From an uncultured Verrucomicrobiota bacterium (GTDB taxonomy: Bacteria > Verrucomicrobiota > Kiritimatiellia > RFP12 > UBA1067): a stretch of 8,478 bases of DNA. The translations under genes and the position numbers were made by a program. The stretch is taken from assembly GCA_945947925.1 (NCBI GenBank), contig CAMEZU010000065.1, positions 1 through 8,478 of the forward strand, given 5' to 3'. The notes under the pieces are model-generated. The model saw only the letters and a list, made by a program, of their open reading frames with translations. It did no database searches and was not told the DNA's origin. This document shows, piece by piece, positions 7,326 to 8,478 of the stretch (positions are counted from its first letter, which is position 1; every line of letters starts with the position of its first letter).

Positions 7326-8411
7326 AATCGTTTCGCCGTCGATCCAGTCGGGGGACAGGACCACGTCGCTCTCCCAGCTGCCGGTTCTCAGGTATTTCAG
7401 CACCATCTCGGCGACCTGCTCGCCGCCCGCGACCGGATTGAGTTCCATCCGGGTGAGCTCCCTGATGTAGACCGGCGCCGTCCCGAAGTTCGACCAGCTG
7501 ACGACCTTGATGTCTTCGGGCACGCGAATGCCGCGGCTGGTCATCGCCAGCAGCGCCCCGCGCGCCAGGTTGTCGTCGCTGAAAAACACGAGGTCGCAGG
7601 TCGACAGGTCGCGTTTCATGAAGTCCTTGAATCCCGCCGCCTCGATGCCGTGCGTGATGCCCTGCGCGTAGTCGTCGACCTTCAGCATGACGGTCTTATC
7701 CTTGATGCCCGCTTTGCGCAGCGGTTTCGACGCGTCGGCCATGCCCTTCAGCCACGAGACCTGCACGACGGAACGGACGCCCCGCTCGTGGCAGACCTCC
7801 GCCAGCTTGTCGACGAGCCCGTTGTAATCCACGAAGACCGCTCCGAGCGCGTTCTTCACCGTCCCCGGATTGGCCATCAGCGAAATGTAGGGGATGCCGC
7901 GACCTTCGAGATAGTCGACGATCGGATCCTTGTGGTAGACGGTCAGGACGAGATCGTAGCGCCGGCACAGCTCGATGTCGAGCCGCGAGAGTTCGTACAC
8001 CTCACGCTTCGATTCCGGCACCGCCACGCTGTTGAAGACGTATCCGGCCGACGCCAGACGCTGCTGCAGCACGTTGAACATCACGTTCGCGAAATAGTTG
8101 CCGTGGTTGCCGGGAAGAATCGCAAGCACCTTGCCGCGCCACCGCTTCTCGCTCCCGCCCGTCACGATGCAACCCGATCCGACGCGAGGATTGACGTACC
8201 CGGCCGCCGCGAGCCTGGCCACCGCCCCCCGGGTCACGATCCGGCTGACGCCGAGCATCTCCGCCAGCTCGCGCGTGGACGGCAGATTGCCGCCCGCCGC
8301 ATAATGTCCGGACCGTATGTCGGCGCTAAGCCCCTCATAGACCTGCTCGACCAAGGTGCCAGGCAGCTTGTGGCTCACCGAAAACGACGGCAGTCTCTCA
8401 CGTGAATTCAT
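7323..8411 (-). CDS. GntR-family transcriptional regulator with LacI-type sensor domain
   Basis: A 362-residue DNA-binding regulator, first gene of the operon. Residues about 17-84 form a GntR winged helix-turn-helix: LPSTRELAEMLGVSR (43-57) is the helix-turn-helix core and GYVNPRVGSGCIV (71-83) the wing. Residues about 94-360 are a LacI/GalR-type periplasmic-binding-protein fold; LVFFSDDNLARGALLAM (274-290) followed by GIRVPEDIKVVSWSN (294-308) matches the conserved late part of that sensor family. The layout is like AraR of Bacillus, a known family of sugar-responsive repressors, so a sugar-type effector is likely, though its identity cannot be read here. Start: ATG at 8411, 18 residues before the first winged-helix helix, just 8 nt after the -10 box. 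No Shine-Dalgarno sequence can lie on so short a leader; an internal GTG (residue 12) is less convincing. The next gene follows after 27 nt, suggesting autoregulation of the operon. Sure of the family, unsure of the ligand. Confidence 0.93.
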   Translation of the reverse strand: MNSRERLPSFSVSHKLPGTLVEQVYEGLSADIRSGHYAAGGNLPSTRELAEMLGVSRIVTRGAVARLAAAGYVNPRVGSGCIVTGGSEKRWRGKVLAILPGNHGNYFANVMFNVLQQRLASAGYVFNSVAVPESKREVYELSRLDIELCRRYDLVLTVYHKDPIVDYLEGRGIPYISLMANPGTVKNALGAVFVDYNGLVDKLAEVCHERGVRSVVQVSWLKGMADASKPLRKAGIKDKTVMLKVDDYAQGITHGIEAAGFKDFMKRDLSTCDLVFFSDDNLARGALLAMTSRGIRVPEDIKVVSWSNFGTAPVYIRELTRMELNPVAGGEQVAEMVLKYLRTGSWESDVVLSPDWIDGETI

Positions 8412-8419
8412 TAGCTAGT

Positions 8420-8448
8420 AATATACCAACTATACCCACTTGTGTCAA
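8420..8448 (-). promoter_or_regulatory. Near-consensus sigma-70 promoter of the operon
   Basis: On the minus strand a perfect -35 box TTGACA (8448-8443) is followed by a 17-nt spacer and the -10 box TATATT (8425-8420). Counting 7 nt from the -10 box puts transcription start at about 8413, only 1-2 nt before the regulator ATG at 8411. The boxes and ideal spacing are seen directly; use as a promoter is inferred. AT-rich sequence here contrasts with the GC-rich coding region. No other convincing promoter is seen between the four genes, so this one probably drives all of them. Confidence 0.85.
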
Positions 8449-8461
8449 GCAGGACCCTTGA
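8445..8461. promoter_or_regulatory. Candidate operator overlapping the -35 box
   Basis: A 17-bp inverted repeat, TCAAG, 7 nt, CTTGA, covers four bases of the -35 box (8443-8448). A second, smaller palindrome, CTTG-TGT-CAAG (8439-8449), sits over the same box. A repressor dimer bound here would block RNA polymerase, which suits autoregulation by the GntR-type protein encoded just downstream. The arms are short (5 and 4 bp), so this is a suggestion; the repeat could arise by chance. Confidence 0.3.
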
Positions 8462-8478
8462 GCGGTTGTACTCGGTCA

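Noticed and set aside
7092..8405. A 437-codon open frame on the plus strand, antisense to the regulator
   Set aside because: Same cause: register-matched antisense of GC-rich genes. It runs across the end of one gene and most of another, and has no family likeness.

Overview
The window is about 60% GC by eye and carries four genes, all on the minus strand, packed into what looks like a single operon read from right to left. Reading order is: a GntR/LacI-type regulator (8411-7323), an exported protein with beta-helix and discoidin-like modules (7295-4611), a very long FAD-dependent oxidoreductase (4602-1612), and an exported DUF4832-type putative glycosidase (1594-119). The gaps are only 27, 8 and 17 nt, and each downstream gene has its own Shine-Dalgarno sequence. 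No RNA gene, insertion sequence, CRISPR array or plus-strand gene is supported.

This mixture is best known from the PVC superphylum, above all Kiritimatiellota, Lentisphaerota and related Verrucomicrobia, often from guts or sediments. The pointers are a GntR-HTH/LacI-sensor hybrid regulator, autotransporter-associated beta-strand repeats without an obvious barrel, PF12831-like flavoproteins with HEAT-like tails, and DUF4832 proteins. The assignment is an inference from family content; no rRNA or other marker gene is present.

Region by region: positions 8412-8478 hold a near-consensus sigma-70 promoter (TTGACA, 17 nt, TATATT) placed so close to the regulator ATG that the mRNA should be leaderless or nearly so. 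An inverted repeat overlaps the -35 box. Positions 119-8411 are almost solid coding sequence. Positions 1-118, after the last stop codon, contain no gene but are rich in inverted repeats, including an 80-bp stretch bounded by perfect 9-bp inverted repeats. The extreme left edge, read on the minus strand, ends in AAAGGA, which could be the ribosome binding site of a further gene outside the window.

How the genes may work together (inference): the regulator senses a small molecule, probably a sugar or glycan fragment, through its LacI-like domain and controls its own operon. The discoidin-containing protein would bind a glycan at the cell surface or periplasm, the DUF4832 protein would hydrolyse a glycosidic bond, and the flavoprotein would oxidise (or otherwise modify) a sugar or uronate-type intermediate. 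The most unusual component is the flavoprotein. It appears to contain two FAD_oxidored-like units in tandem, the first with a ruined dinucleotide-binding motif, followed by a helical repeat tail.
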